Part shown: in pieces, positions 28,813 through 37,680 of the stretch
Numbering within the stretch: the first letter of the stretch is position 1
Layout: each line of letters begins with the position of its first letter
Source: Pseudomonas sp. PDM18
GTDB taxonomy: Bacteria > Pseudomonadota > Gammaproteobacteria > Pseudomonadales > Pseudomonadaceae
Direction: 5' to 3'
DNA: 64,000 nucleotides
NCBI RefSeq assembly: GCF_014852585.1
Contig: NZ_JACVBX010000004.1
Coordinates: 330,406 to 394,405 of the forward strand
The notes under the pieces: generated by a model
The model's input: only the letters and a program-made list of their open reading frames with translations
The model's database searches: none
Told to the model about the DNA's origin: nothing
Program-made: the position numbers and the translations under genes

Positions 28813-29148
28813 GTGCGCCGCGCTTTGTTCATCTGCAGCCGGAACCGCCTGCGCAGCCCCACCGCCGAAGCCGTCTTCGCCTACTGGCCGGAGGTCGAGA
28901 CCGACTCCGCCGGGCTGGCGCCGGACGCGGAAGTCCCGCTGAGCGCCGAGCAACTGGAGTGGGCCGACCTGGTGTTCGTCATGGAGCGCCGCCATCGGCA
29001 GGCACTGCTGCGCCGCTTCCCCGTGGCGATGCGGGGCAAGCGTCTGGTATGCCTGGATATCCCGGACGATTACGTCTATCTGCAGCCCGAGCTGGTGTTC
29101 CTGCTGGAGCGCAAGGTCGGGCCTCTCCTGCGGCAGGAGAGTGCATGA
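28813..29148 (+). CDS. Short low-molecular-weight protein tyrosine phosphatase
   Basis: Protein of 111 residues with the phosphatase P-loop CSRNRLRS at residues 8-15 (Cys8 nucleophile, Arg14) and a likely general-acid Asp in DIPDDY. It belongs to the short LMW-PTP subgroup, about 40 residues shorter than Wzb/Ltp types. Substrate unknown. Start GTG 28813 follows GGGAGGATGAA, a strong ribosome site. The stop overlaps the next gene by 4 bp (ATGA), so the two products are translationally coupled. Confidence 0.85.
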   Translation: MRRALFICSRNRLRSPTAEAVFAYWPEVETDSAGLAPDAEVPLSAEQLEWADLVFVMERRHRQALLRRFPVAMRGKRLVCLDIPDDYVYLQPELVFLLERKVGPLLRQESA

Positions 29149-29630
29149 GCGAGCTCCGTATTCCCCTGCGCGAAGGCATGCTGGTTTGCCCGGGTTTCCG
29201 CATCCAGGCCCAGCCCGAGCCGTCGCTGGCTATCGACGGCGACCTGCTCTGGGCGCTGGAGCAGCCGCAATGGTGTCCGTTGGCCGTGTCGCTCGAGGAA
29301 CGGGACGGCGCACGGTGGATCAAGCCGTTGCCGCTGGCGCAGCAGACCGGTTTCGACCCGAATCGGGTGATCGGCTGGCGCGACGACCCGGTACGCATCG
29401 AGCAGCCCGAGGGCGTCGAGGATGCAGAGGCCGCCATCCACTGGTGGCGCGGCGGCGCGGTCGAGGACGTACGCGGGCGAATCAGTCACCACCCCTGGGG
29501 GCGTCTGCTGCGCCTGGAGGGGGCGGGGATCAGTCCGGAGCACATCCTGTTTCCCCATGGTTACACCTGCCTTTATCTGGGGCACCTGGACGCCGACTGG
29601 CGTCGATTGCGCTTCGAACTCTTTTCCTGA
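29145..29630 (+). CDS. Unknown protein coupled to the LMW phosphatase
   Basis: Protein of 161 residues, soluble, rich in Trp and acidic residues, with no signal peptide or recognised motif. Segments such as LLWALEQPQWCPLAVSLEE and PHGYTCLYLGHLDADWRRL are conserved-looking but I cannot place a family. The 4-bp overlap with the phosphatase gene suggests joint function, perhaps as substrate or partner (inference). Confidence 0.75.
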   Translation: MSELRIPLREGMLVCPGFRIQAQPEPSLAIDGDLLWALEQPQWCPLAVSLEERDGARWIKPLPLAQQTGFDPNRVIGWRDDPVRIEQPEGVEDAEAAIHWWRGGAVEDVRGRISHHPWGRLLRLEGAGISPEHILFPHGYTCLYLGHLDADWRRLRFELFS

Positions 29631-29762
29631 ACTGCAATCTCACTAGAGAGCGGCCCCTGCGGTTGCCGCCAACGTGGCGGGAGCGTGGCGGTTGGTTGCC
29701 TCGCGTGCGAGCGGCCTGCACCTCCTGCTTAGTGCATGCAGTCCATGATGAGGTAACCCAGA

Positions 29763-30158
29763 ATGACCCTAACAAAACGGGTAAAAAGCCTTGCAGCTGT
29801 CTTGGTGTTTGCGCAGTTGGGTGTCGTTGCGGAAGTCCCGTTGGCTCAGGCCGCCATGGTGGGTACGGGCGAAGTGCTGCAGGCACAGCAGCAACAGGTC
29901 GACCGCGAGCAGCTGTTGAAGATGCTCGATGACCAGGGCGTGCAGAAAAAGCTGCAGTCCATGGGCGTTGAGCGCAGCAAGGTCGAGCAGCGCATCAAGA
30001 GCCTGTCCAACGAAGAGCTGGCGCAGTTCAATCAGCAGCTGGACGAGGCGCCCGCCGGCGGCATCATCGGCATCATCCTGCTGTTCTTGTTGATCTTTGT
30101 GATCACCGACGTGCTCTGTATTACCCACATCTTCACCTTCGTCAGGTGCCAGCGTTGA
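29763..30158 (+). CDS. PA2779-family membrane protein
   Basis: Small protein of 131 residues matching P. aeruginosa PA2779 (DUF6627). It has a signal-like hydrophobic N-terminus (residues 8-30), a central coiled or helical region rich in Gln (LQAQQQQVDREQLLKMLDDQ), and a C-terminal membrane segment in GGIIGIILLFLLIFVITDVLC. AGGTAACCCAGA precedes ATG. Its 3' end overlaps the PA2778-family gene by 13 bp, an arrangement conserved in pseudomonads. Function unknown. Confidence 0.85.
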   Translation: MTLTKRVKSLAAVLVFAQLGVVAEVPLAQAAMVGTGEVLQAQQQQVDREQLLKMLDDQGVQKKLQSMGVERSKVEQRIKSLSNEELAQFNQQLDEAPAGGIIGIILLFLLIFVITDVLCITHIFTFVRCQR

Positions 30159-31114
30159 GACGCTGGGCCATGGCCGTCGCGTTCGCGGCGGCCGTGGCAC
30201 TCGGCGGCTGCGCGCAGTCGCCGACGTTGCCAGCCAGCGTCGATACTTTGCCGGAGCGGGTGGAGCTGAGTGATGTGCAATTCTTCCCCCAGCAGGAATT
30301 CCAGTGCGGCCCCGCCGCCCTGGCGACCATGCTCAACCAGCGCGGTGTGCGGGTGACGCCTCGGGAACTGAAAGATCGAGTGTTCATCCCCGGACGTGAG
30401 GGCAGCCTGCAGGTGGAGTTGGTGGCGGCGGCGCGGGAGAAGGGCATGCTGGTCTATCCGCTCAAGCCGCGTCTGGAAAATATCCTCAGCGAAGTGGCGG
30501 CGGGTAATCCAGTGCTGATCCTGCAGAACCAAGGACTGGACTGGTTGCCGGTCTGGCACTTTGCGGTGGTGGTCGGTTTCGATCGTAATCGCCACGAATT
30601 GATCCTCCGCTCGGGAATCACCGAGCGTCTGGTGATCGACTTCACCGCCTTCGATGTGACCTGGAAGCGCAGCAAACGCTGGGCGGTACTGACCGTTCCT
30701 GCTGATCGCCTGCCGGAGACGGCGGAGCCGACGGCCTGGTTGAGGGCGGCCCATGACCTGGAGGAAACCGGCCAGCCGGCATTGGCGGAGCAGGCCTATC
30801 GCACCGCGACCAAGGCTTGGCCGCAGGAGTCGCTCGGCTGGTTCGCCCTGGCCAATGCGCGCTACACCGACGGAAATCTCGACGATGCCGAGGATGCCTT
30901 GCGCCGCAGTGTCGGCGCGAAGCCGGCTTTTGCGGCGGGCTGGTTCAACCTGGCCAATGTATTGGGTGAGCGTGGCTGTCCGCAACAAGCAGGCGCTGCG
31001 GCGAGTTGTGCGCGGCACCTGGCGCCAGACGATGCGCGTTTTTCGCAGACGATCGGCAGTTCGGCCACAGTAGGCGACAGTTGCCAGGCGCTGCCAGCCT
31101 GCCCGGCGAACTGA
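30146..31114 (+). CDS. PA2778-family C39-like cysteine peptidase lipoprotein with TPR repeats
   Basis: Protein of 322 residues. An N-terminal signal with lipobox LGGC (Cys at about residue 22) indicates a lipoprotein. The peptidase C39-like domain covers about 40-190, with the catalytic Cys in QQEFQCGPAALATML and His in LPVWHFAVVVGFD. Residues about 205-300 carry TPR-like repeats (AEQAYRTATKAWPQESLGWFALANARY, then AEDALRRSVGAKPAFAAGWFNLANVLG). Start GTG 30146 overlaps the PA2779-family gene; TTG 30155 is an alternative. A periplasmic processing role for its small membrane partner is a reasonable inference. Confidence 0.85.
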   Translation: MPALRRWAMAVAFAAAVALGGCAQSPTLPASVDTLPERVELSDVQFFPQQEFQCGPAALATMLNQRGVRVTPRELKDRVFIPGREGSLQVELVAAAREKGMLVYPLKPRLENILSEVAAGNPVLILQNQGLDWLPVWHFAVVVGFDRNRHELILRSGITERLVIDFTAFDVTWKRSKRWAVLTVPADRLPETAEPTAWLRAAHDLEETGQPALAEQAYRTATKAWPQESLGWFALANARYTDGNLDDAEDALRRSVGAKPAFAAGWFNLANVLGERGCPQQAGAAASCARHLAPDDARFSQTIGSSATVGDSCQALPACPAN

Positions 31115-31187
31115 GGCGCGCAGGTTTCCTGAACCGAAGCGGCAAGGGCACAGACTAAATCTGCAATGTCCCAGCGAGGTGCTTGGC

Positions 31188-32150
31188 ATGGCCACGGAAA
31201 AACCACCGGCACGCGGCAGCGCGCGTGCCAAGACGAGCGACTCTGGTGCGAAAAGGGCGTCGCCTCGCAATTCCTCCCGCAGCTCGAAGGTCGGTAGCGA
31301 CACGGCCGACGAACTTTCCGCCGAGGAGCGCCGCAAGGTCGAGAAAAGCCAGCCGCCCCGCGCGCTGGTGCTACACGAAGTCATCCGCCTGCAGGGCAAT
31401 CACGAACTGGATCGCACCCTGGCCGCACTCTGGTGGTCGGCGCTGGCGGCCGGGCTGACCATTGGCCTGTCGCTGATGGCCATGGGTTTGTTCCGCGCGC
31501 GGCTGCCGGACCACGACATGGCCGTGATCACCACCAGCCTGGGTTATCCGGTGGGCTTCCTGGCGATCATTCTCGCGCGCCAGCAACTGTTCACCGAGAA
31601 CACCCTGACCGCGGTGCTGCCAGTGATGAGCGAGCCGACGCTGGAGAAGTTCGGCCAGTTGTTGCGGCTGTGGTCAGTGGTGCTGGCGGGCAATGTCGTC
31701 GGCGCGCTCCTGTTCGCCTACGGCATGCTGCACCTGCCGATCTTCGACACCAAGGCCGATCAGGCCTTCCTCGACATCGGTCGCGAGGTGATGAAGAACG
31801 ACCACTGGCAGATGTTCTCCAAAGGCATCGTTTCGGGCTGGATGATCGCCACCATGGTCTGGCTGGTGCCGGCGGCGGAAAACGCCAAGGTCTGGATCAT
31901 TTTCCTGGTCACCTACCTGATGGCGCTGGGCAGTTTCAGCCATATCGTGGTCGGTACCTGCGAGGTGGGTTACCTGATGTTCGCCGGCGAAGTGGGGCCG
32001 GCGGCGTTCGTCATCGACTTCGCCTTGCCGACGTTGGCGGGCAATATCGTCGGCGGCAGCCTGATATTCGCGTTGATGAGCCACGCCCAGGTGCGCAGCG
32101 ATACCGCCTCGCCGCCGGAAAAGCTCCCAGAAAAGAAAACGGCGCCCTGA
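31188..32150 (+). CDS. Formate/nitrite transporter (FNT) family protein, YfdC-like
   Basis: Membrane protein of 320 residues. A basic, Ser-rich cytoplasmic N-terminus of about 60 residues precedes six membrane segments. FNT features include LGYPVGFLAIILARQQLFTENTL and NVVGALLFAYGM in the first half and FSHIVVGTCEVGYLMFAG plus LPTLAGNIVGGSLIFALMSH in the second. The long N-terminus is typical of E. coli YfdC-like members and not of FocA. Substrate not known. ATG 31188 was chosen over GTG 31179 by the codon type; the ribosome site AGCGAGG is distant. Confidence 0.85.
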   Translation: MATEKPPARGSARAKTSDSGAKRASPRNSSRSSKVGSDTADELSAEERRKVEKSQPPRALVLHEVIRLQGNHELDRTLAALWWSALAAGLTIGLSLMAMGLFRARLPDHDMAVITTSLGYPVGFLAIILARQQLFTENTLTAVLPVMSEPTLEKFGQLLRLWSVVLAGNVVGALLFAYGMLHLPIFDTKADQAFLDIGREVMKNDHWQMFSKGIVSGWMIATMVWLVPAAENAKVWIIFLVTYLMALGSFSHIVVGTCEVGYLMFAGEVGPAAFVIDFALPTLAGNIVGGSLIFALMSHAQVRSDTASPPEKLPEKKTAP

Positions 32151-32162
32151 GGCGCCGTTTTT
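32137..32162. terminator. Bidirectional terminator, FNT gene and pauB
   Basis: AAAACGGCGCC, CTGA, GGCGCCGTTTTT. It overlaps the FNT stop codon and serves the converging pauB gene. Confidence 0.9.
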
Positions 32163-32183
32163 CGTGCGGACTGAAGCGAGGCG

Positions 32184-33467
32184 TCAGATGCCCAACTTGT
32201 CGCGCATGGTGTAGTACCAGGCACCGATCGCAGAGAACGGAACCTGGAACATGCGGCCACCCGGGAAGGGGTAGTGCGGCAGGGTGGCGAAGGCGTCGAA
32301 ACGCTCGGCCTGGCCACGCAGCACTTCGGCCAGCAGCTTGCCCGCGAGGTGGGTGTAGGTCACACCGTGGCCAGAGCAGCCCTGGGAGTAGTAGATGTTG
32401 TCGCCGATGCGGCCAACCTGCGGCAGGCGCGAGAGGGTCAGCAGGAAGTTGCCGGTCCAGGCGAAGTCGATCTTCACGTCCTTCAGCTGCGGGAAGACCT
32501 TGAGCATCTTCGGACGAATGATCGCTTCGATGTTCGACGGATCGCGCGCACCGTAGACCACGCCACCGCCGAAGATCAGGCGGTTGTCGCCGGTTAGGCG
32601 GTAGTAGTCGAGCAGGTAGTTGCAGTCCTCGACGCAGTAGTCGGTCGGCAGCAGAGACTTGGCCAGGTCGGCGCTCAGGGGCTCGGTGGTGATCACCTGG
32701 GTACCGCACGGCATGGACTTGGAAGCCAGTTCCGGCACCAGGCCGCCGAGGTAGGCATTACCGGCTACCACGATGAACTTGGCCTTCACACGGCCCTTCG
32801 GGGTGTGCACGACCGGGTTGGCGCCACGGTCGATCTTCACGGCAGGGGATTGCTCGTGGATCACGCCGCCGAGCGACTCCACGGCTGCGGCTTCGCCCAG
32901 GGCGAGGTTCAGCGGGTGGATGTGGCCGCCGCTCATATCGAGCATGCCGCCGACATAGCTGTCGGTGCCAACGACTTCACGGATGCGCTTGGCGTCCATC
33001 AGTTCCAGCTGGGTGTGGCCGAAGCGCTCCCACAGCTTCTTCTGCGACTCCAGGTGGCCCATCTGCTTGGCGCTGAGGGCCGCGAACACGCCGCCGTCCT
33101 TCAGGTCGCACTGGATGTTGTACTTGGCGATGCGCTCGCGAATGATGCGACCGCCTTCGAAGGCCATGTCGCCCAGCAGTTTTGCCTGCTTGGCGCCAAC
33201 GCTGCGCTCGATGACGTCGATGTCGCGGCTATAGCTGTTGACGATCTGACCGCCGTTACGGCCCGACGCACCGAAGCCAGCCTTGGCGGCTTCCAGCACG
33301 GTGACCTTGAAACCGTTTTCCAGCAGGAACAGGGCGGTCGACAGGCCGGTATAGCCTGCGCCGATCACGCAGACATCGGTTTCCACCTCGCCCTGCAGTT
33401 CAGGACGGGCCGGGACCGGATTGGCCGAAGCTGCGTAATAGGAAGAGGGGTAGGAGGTGTGCGGCAT
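32184..33467 (-). CDS. pauB: Gamma-glutamylputrescine oxidase
   Basis: FAD-dependent amine oxidase of 427 residues (DAO fold). The dinucleotide motif VCVIGAGYTGLSTALFLLE lies at residues 32-50, followed by FGASGRNGGQIVNSYSRD; the C-terminal part has YSQGCSGHGVTYTHLAGKLLAE. It oxidises gamma-glutamylated polyamine in putrescine catabolism, like E. coli PuuB and the P. aeruginosa PauB paralogues. Synteny next to PA2777-PA2779 homologues points to the PA2776 (pauB3) orthologue. No glutamyl-polyamine synthetase gene is linked here. Confidence 0.9.
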   Translation of the reverse strand: MPHTSYPSSYYAASANPVPARPELQGEVETDVCVIGAGYTGLSTALFLLENGFKVTVLEAAKAGFGASGRNGGQIVNSYSRDIDVIERSVGAKQAKLLGDMAFEGGRIIRERIAKYNIQCDLKDGGVFAALSAKQMGHLESQKKLWERFGHTQLELMDAKRIREVVGTDSYVGGMLDMSGGHIHPLNLALGEAAAVESLGGVIHEQSPAVKIDRGANPVVHTPKGRVKAKFIVVAGNAYLGGLVPELASKSMPCGTQVITTEPLSADLAKSLLPTDYCVEDCNYLLDYYRLTGDNRLIFGGGVVYGARDPSNIEAIIRPKMLKVFPQLKDVKIDFAWTGNFLLTLSRLPQVGRIGDNIYYSQGCSGHGVTYTHLAGKLLAEVLRGQAERFDAFATLPHYPFPGGRMFQVPFSAIGAWYYTMRDKLGI

Positions 33468-33610
33468 AATGCACCTGTGTTTGTTATTTTTTACGAGATG
33501 TGCGGATGCTACCTGAGTCGAATCAGACCGGCTAGTGCCCGTGCAAAATAATTTACGGACGGTCGAACATAAAAAAATTCACTTTTTCAGTGGGTTAGCT
33601 GAAAAAGTGC

Positions 33611-33638
33611 TTGACGCTCTAAAACGATCGCGTAGAAT
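33611..33638 (+). promoter_or_regulatory. tRNA-Val promoter
   Basis: TTGACG, 16 bp, TAGAAT, then a GCGCC discriminator, 15 bp before the tRNA. The same layout (TTGACR-16-TAKAAT-GCGC) is seen three times before the rRNA leader at 63541-63856, suggesting shared stringent control. Confidence 0.85.
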
Positions 33639-33652
33639 GCGCCCCACACGAC

Positions 33653-33729
33653 AGGCACATAGCTCAGTTGGTTAGAGCACCACCTTGACATGGTGGGGGT
33701 CGTTGGTTCGAGTCCAATTGTGCCTACCA
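33653..33729 (+). tRNA. tRNA-Val (GAC)
   Basis: 77 nt including encoded CCA. The acceptor stem AGGCACA pairs with TGTGCCT; the anticodon stem CCACC/GGTGG encloses TTGACAT with anticodon GAC; the T arm contains GGTTCGAGTCC. Confidence 0.95.
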
Positions 33730-33757
33730 AACAAATCCGCTTCCGGCGGTACTTAGA

Positions 33758-33784
33758 GGGCGATCCGAAAGGATCGCCCTTTTT
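33758..33784 (+). terminator. Terminator of tRNA-Val
   Basis: GGGCGATCC, GAAA, GGATCGCCC, then TTTTTG. Confidence 0.9.
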
Positions 33785-33969
33785 GTTTTGGGGTATTCCA
33801 AGCGGGCGGCCTCGGCGGTTCACGCATTGCGCCGCTTTCGTCTCCGCTTCCTTTGTTCCTGGTGATTCCCCGTTCCGGTGGTGGTTCAGTCTCTGCATTG
33901 CTTGCGCAGGCTTTCGTGGATGGCGGGGTCGAGTGTTGCTGGGTGGAGTGGAAGTGGGCCAGATGGGCG

Positions 33970-34284
33970 CTAATTCATCGCGTTTCTGCGCTCGCTGTAG
34001 GCTTCGTACTGTCGGCACTTCTGTTCGGCATTGGCAAACGCCTGATCGGGCGTCTGGTCGCCGTGGTAGCCGAAGCGCACGAAGTACCTGACGACGACCT
34101 GGGTGTCCGCATCGAGCTTAGCGCCCCCTTCGTGGACTGCCGCAATCGCCTGCTGTTCGGTTTTTCCCTCGTTTCTATACAGCGCGCCCGCGCGCGCGAA
34201 CAGGCCGATGCCGGTGCAGAAGTCAGAGGCCTGGGCGCCGCTGGCAAGCGTCATTAGCAGGAGCAACGCTGTGAGCTTCTTCAT
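33970..34284 (-). CDS. Small exported protein of unknown function
   Basis: Protein of 104 residues with a clear signal peptide (MKKLTALLLLMTLASGAQA, cleavage near residue 19). The mature part has two Cys (FCTGIG and EQKCRQYEA) that could form one disulfide, and no recognised domain. AGGTCACATG provides a weak ribosome site. The 454-bp stretch to its right shows no gene. Function unknown. Confidence 0.65.
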   Translation of the reverse strand: MKKLTALLLLMTLASGAQASDFCTGIGLFARAGALYRNEGKTEQQAIAAVHEGGAKLDADTQVVVRYFVRFGYHGDQTPDQAFANAEQKCRQYEAYSERRNAMN

Positions 34285-34738
34285 GTGACCTCACTGAGCC
34301 TGCGATCTGGTTCTCCGTCCTGATCAGTATGGCGCTTGCTCTGGTCTTCTGCCTGCACGTCTGGCGTGCGCTGCGAGGCTTTCTCTCTGGCTCCGGGCTT
34401 CTCGAAGAGCTTGAGGTGGTTGTAAGTAAAAAGCACGATGCAGTGCGTCGGACGTTGTCTTGTCGGTGGTTATCAAAACGAGGGCCGCCACTATGACCAC
34501 CGTCGTGCCCACCGAAGAGTGGCCGGTAGAGTGACTTTGGACAGCGTAGATAGCATCGAAGCACCGTGTGGCGTGAAAGACCGGCAACACTAAACCTGCG
34601 TCGACGCTGGCGTCGCGAGTAATAGCGTGCCGACTCGGTAAAGAGTGTGTCGGCCGTGATGCATTCCGGCTTGTCGATTCCGTGGGGTGATCTAAGCGCG
34701 CCTGCTATGTTGGTCGTTGTCTGTGCTTGGAGGTGATG
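34285..34738. other. Intergenic stretch without a recognisable gene
   Basis: 454 bp of moderate GC. Open frames here have poor codon bias and no ribosome sites. No hairpin followed by a T-run was seen. Confidence 0.5.
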
Positions 34739-35260
34739 ATGAGGGCTCTGCGATCTTGCTTACTCACCGGTGCGTTGCTGGTTCCGCTGCCGGCCTTAGC
34801 GGAAATGCAGGTGATCTGGCCGCAGGGTTGGGAGGTTTCGCGCTCGCCAGCGGAAGCGACTGCTGATGCGCCGGTGGTTCGTCAGCGTGGCGTGCGCTTG
34901 GCGGAGGATGGATCCCAGGATCTGGTCATGGAGGTCACACGCAGTCGGCTCGGCTCTGCCGCCAAGGTCAGTGTCGAGAATGTCATCGTCGAGATGCGCA
35001 AGGCGTTGCAGAAGGACTTCATGCGCCAGGGGTTCCAGGCAGCGTGCAGTAAGCCAATGGATGCAAAGCTGGGTGGGTTGGCCGGGCTGGAGGTGCATTG
35101 CGGCATCAGTCAGAACGGCGCCGAGGTGCTCAAGCAGACCGTGCAGGTCGCGTTGGGTGATGGGGCGGCTTACTCGCTGACCTATGCGGCACCATCGGGG
35201 CGCTATGCGGCGCTGATGGCGGAGATCGAAGCGGTGAAGGCGGGCATCAGTCTGAATTGA
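34739..35260 (+). CDS. Exported DUF4946-type protein
   Basis: Protein of 173 residues with a signal peptide (MRALRSCLLTGALLVPLPALA). The mature part begins EMQVIWPQGWEVS and has a Cys pair in QAACSKPMD and EVHCGIS; I recognise it as a Pseudomonas DUF4946-type periplasmic protein with moderate certainty. GGAGG is 5 bases before ATG 34739, deciding this start over ATG 34736. A terminator follows the stop. Function unknown. Confidence 0.75.
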   Translation: MRALRSCLLTGALLVPLPALAEMQVIWPQGWEVSRSPAEATADAPVVRQRGVRLAEDGSQDLVMEVTRSRLGSAAKVSVENVIVEMRKALQKDFMRQGFQAACSKPMDAKLGGLAGLEVHCGISQNGAEVLKQTVQVALGDGAAYSLTYAAPSGRYAALMAEIEAVKAGISLN

Positions 35261-35289
35261 GGCGCCGCTTTTATAGGTGGCCGAACAGC

Positions 35290-35317
35290 AAAAGCCCCGC
35301 TCATGCGGGGCTTTTTT
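35290..35317. terminator. Bidirectional terminator
   Basis: AAAAGCCCCGC, TCAT, GCGGGGCTTTTTT, between two converging genes. Confidence 0.9.
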
Positions 35318-35328
35318 CGTTTTCAGGC

Positions 35329-35553
35329 TCAGGCAGCGATGGTGGCTTGCACTCGCTGAATCACCGCGCTCAGCGGTACCTCGCCCTGATATTGCTGAGG
35401 GTAGAGGCGTTCGGTGTGCTTGGCGATGCCATGCTCGTTCACCAGGGTGAAGCTGAAGCCATGCTTGCGCTTGGCCTGGATAACGCAGTTCAGAGGGGCG
35501 AAAGCCGCCGAGAGGGTGCGAATCGCCTCCTGGATTTGCAGGGAGGTTTTCAT
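35329..35553 (-). CDS. Small protein, possibly DUF3509
   Basis: Protein of 74 residues, MKTSLQIQEAIRTLSAAFAP at the start and ending VIQRVQATIAA. The pattern FAP...GFSFTLVNEHGIAKHTERLYPQQY resembles the small Pseudomonas DUF3509 family, but with low certainty. GGGAGG (read on the plus strand at 35541-35546) is inside the gene, and the ribosome site upstream of 35553 is weak (AAAGACA). A terminator lies 12 bp beyond the stop. Confidence 0.65.
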   Translation of the reverse strand: MKTSLQIQEAIRTLSAAFAPLNCVIQAKRKHGFSFTLVNEHGIAKHTERLYPQQYQGEVPLSAVIQRVQATIAA

Positions 35554-35996
35554 TGTCTTGTCTTTCCAAATAGGTAACGGTCCTATGACCGTCGAAATCG
35601 TCAAAAGCTCCGGGTGCGATCTGAGAATGCAGAAAACGTATGACCGGAATATGGCAGCGATTGGAAACTTGAGGGTCTGTTCGCGTCAGGCTGCGATGTT
35701 GGGTGAAAGCAGAGGATCTGACGTGGGGCGCTGATCGCTCGGGCAAATGTTCCTGGCGCGGTTGGCGTGCTCTGGAATCGATGCGGAGGATGCGCTGGCC
35801 GTGGCCCTGTAGAGCCCAGCTTCTGCCCTGGATCAGGTAGGGAGTGCTGGGAGGGGCGACCTTGGGTTTGGTGCTCGCTGTCGGCCAGTATAAGGATTTC
35901 TTCTAACGATGGCTAGTTTTTATACAGCCGTCTGTCAGAAATCGCCGAGCGAGGGAGAGATTCCGCGGAGCGGGAGCGCTCCGCGGAAGATCAGCA
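35554..35996. other. Intergenic stretch without a recognisable gene
   Basis: 443 bp. Contains a GC-rich hairpin TTCCGCGGAGCG / CGCTCCGCGGAA around 35961-35984, just beyond the mvaU stop, which may act in mvaU transcript ending though no long T-run follows. Otherwise nothing was found. Confidence 0.5.
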
Positions 35997-36350
35997 TTAC
36001 TGCAGCCAGGATTCCACGGTGTCGCCACCGTATTGTTGTTTCCAGGCTTTCAGGGTCTTGTGGTTGCCGCCCTTGGTCTCGATGGTCTCGCCGTTGTGCG
36101 GGTTCTTGTAGACCTTCAGTTGGCGGGTGCGGCGCGGCTGTTGTGCGGCAGCCGGCTCGGTGGAGTTCTGCGGGTCGAGAATGTTGATGACGTTGCGCAG
36201 GTTCATGCCGTACTGGTCCATCAAGGCTTGCAGTTGATCCTTGAACTCCAGTTCTTTCTTCAGGCCGCCATCGCTCTTGAGTTTCTCGAGCAGGGCGAGT
36301 TGTTCCTGGAGTTTGCGCTCGGCTTCGCGGAATTCCGCAAGTTTGGACAT
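35997..36350 (-). CDS. mvaU: H-NS-like nucleoid protein MvaU
   Basis: MvaT-family xenogeneic silencer of 117 residues. The N-terminal coiled coil (MSKLAEFREAERKLQEQLALLEK and on to about 60) mediates oligomerisation, and the C-terminal domain carries YKNPHNGETIETKGGNHKTLKAWKQQYG, the AT-hook-like DNA-binding motif. The N-terminus MSKLAEFR matches MvaU and not MvaT (MSLINEYR). It silences AT-rich foreign DNA including Pf prophage promoters in P. aeruginosa, so it is relevant to the prophage in this window. The upstream region is AT-rich, as expected for autoregulation. Confidence 0.93.
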   Translation of the reverse strand: MSKLAEFREAERKLQEQLALLEKLKSDGGLKKELEFKDQLQALMDQYGMNLRNVINILDPQNSTEPAAAQQPRRTRQLKVYKNPHNGETIETKGGNHKTLKAWKQQYGGDTVESWLQ

Positions 36351-36604
36351 CTGGGTGCTCCCGTATGCAGGGTGATTAGTACGGCGCGATTCTGTGTTCT
36401 TGTGATTGTTCGCGTCAACTGAATATATGAATTGTTGCGATTGGGAGGCACGCTTTAAATGTTAAGGGCGCATGAAGGGTTGGTCGATTAATTGATCAAT
36501 GAGGGATAATGCCCAGGCTAAAGGGTGTGGCGGTATTTTTCGTCGCTCAATAACCCCTGTGAAATCTGTGTGCTTTATTGTGGTGCGTTGCGTGCGAGTG
36601 CTGG

Positions 36605-37438
36605 ATGAATAACGAGATAGTGCAATACCGGGTCAATGATTATGAACTGACGTGCCAGGTTGCCGGGCAGGGCGTGCCGCTGCTGCTTGTGCATGGGTCA
36701 CTCTGTGACTACCGCTACTGGCAGGGGCAGGTTCAGGCGTTGTCTGCCCGTTATCGTGTGGTGGTGCCCAGCCTGCGCCACTATTTTCCCGAGCAGTGGG
36801 ATGGCGCGGGGTCGGGTTTTACCACGCAGCAGCATGTCGATGATCTGTTGGCGTTGCTCGATCAGTTGCCCTGTCCGGTTCACCTGCTGGGGCATTCGCG
36901 GGGCGGTAATATCTGTCTGCGTGTGGCGCTGGCGGCTCCGCAGAAATTGCTCTCGTTGACGCTCGCCGATCCCGGCGGGGACTTTGCCGATGATGTTTTT
37001 GCGGGGGTAAATATCGAGGCGCCAGTATCTCCCGTGGAACGTAATCAGTTTCGTCAGCAGGCGCTGGAGATGATTCGAGCGGGGGCGGTGGAAGAGGGGC
37101 TGCAACTCTTCGTCGATACTGTCAGTGGTGCGGGAGTCTGGTCGCGGTCTTCCCGGCAATTCCGCGAAATGGCGACAGCTAATGCGATGACATTGGTTGG
37201 GCAGGTCGCCGATCATCCTGTGCCTATAAAACATGAGCAGATCCTGCAATTGCAGTTGCCGGTATTGCTGATCGGCGGGGCAAAAAGTCCGGAGCCGTTT
37301 CCGCGAATCATCCAGGCATTGCAATCGACACTGGTGGATGCGCGCTCGGTGACGATTCCTGGTGCGTCCCACGGCATGAATGTGATCCGCCCTGCGTCGT
37401 TCAATCGCAGCGTGTTGGAATTTGTCGAGCAGTACTGA
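36605..37438 (+). CDS. Alpha/beta hydrolase
   Basis: Protein of 277 residues with the alpha/beta hydrolase fold: oxyanion region LLLVHGSLCDYRYW, nucleophile elbow LLGHSRGGN (Ser near residue 101) and catalytic His in GASHGMN near residue 257. No signal peptide. Substrate unknown. Codon use is less biased and AT content slightly higher than in its neighbours, hinting at a weakly expressed or acquired gene. ATG 36605 was chosen for the family-like N-terminus; its ribosome site is weak. Confidence 0.8.
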   Translation: MNNEIVQYRVNDYELTCQVAGQGVPLLLVHGSLCDYRYWQGQVQALSARYRVVVPSLRHYFPEQWDGAGSGFTTQQHVDDLLALLDQLPCPVHLLGHSRGGNICLRVALAAPQKLLSLTLADPGGDFADDVFAGVNIEAPVSPVERNQFRQQALEMIRAGAVEEGLQLFVDTVSGAGVWSRSSRQFREMATANAMTLVGQVADHPVPIKHEQILQLQLPVLLIGGAKSPEPFPRIIQALQSTLVDARSVTIPGASHGMNVIRPASFNRSVLEFVEQY

Positions 37439-37680
37439 GCGAAGTCAGGCTTGCCGCTCGTCAGCTTCCTTAACTTGCAGTAACATCCCACGCCTTGCCC
37501 GCTATCGTTTGCGGGCAGGTTTTCGATTTCTTCCAGTGATCTACGTCCGCGCGCGAATGCGCAGGGTGCCGACAAGGCGCCTGCCACTGTGAGGCAGGCT
37601 TGCCCGGCGGGCGACGCTTACTGGCACATCCCAACCCATGTGGCCTTTCGTAGGGGTCACCACTAGGAGAGGAGGCGCCA

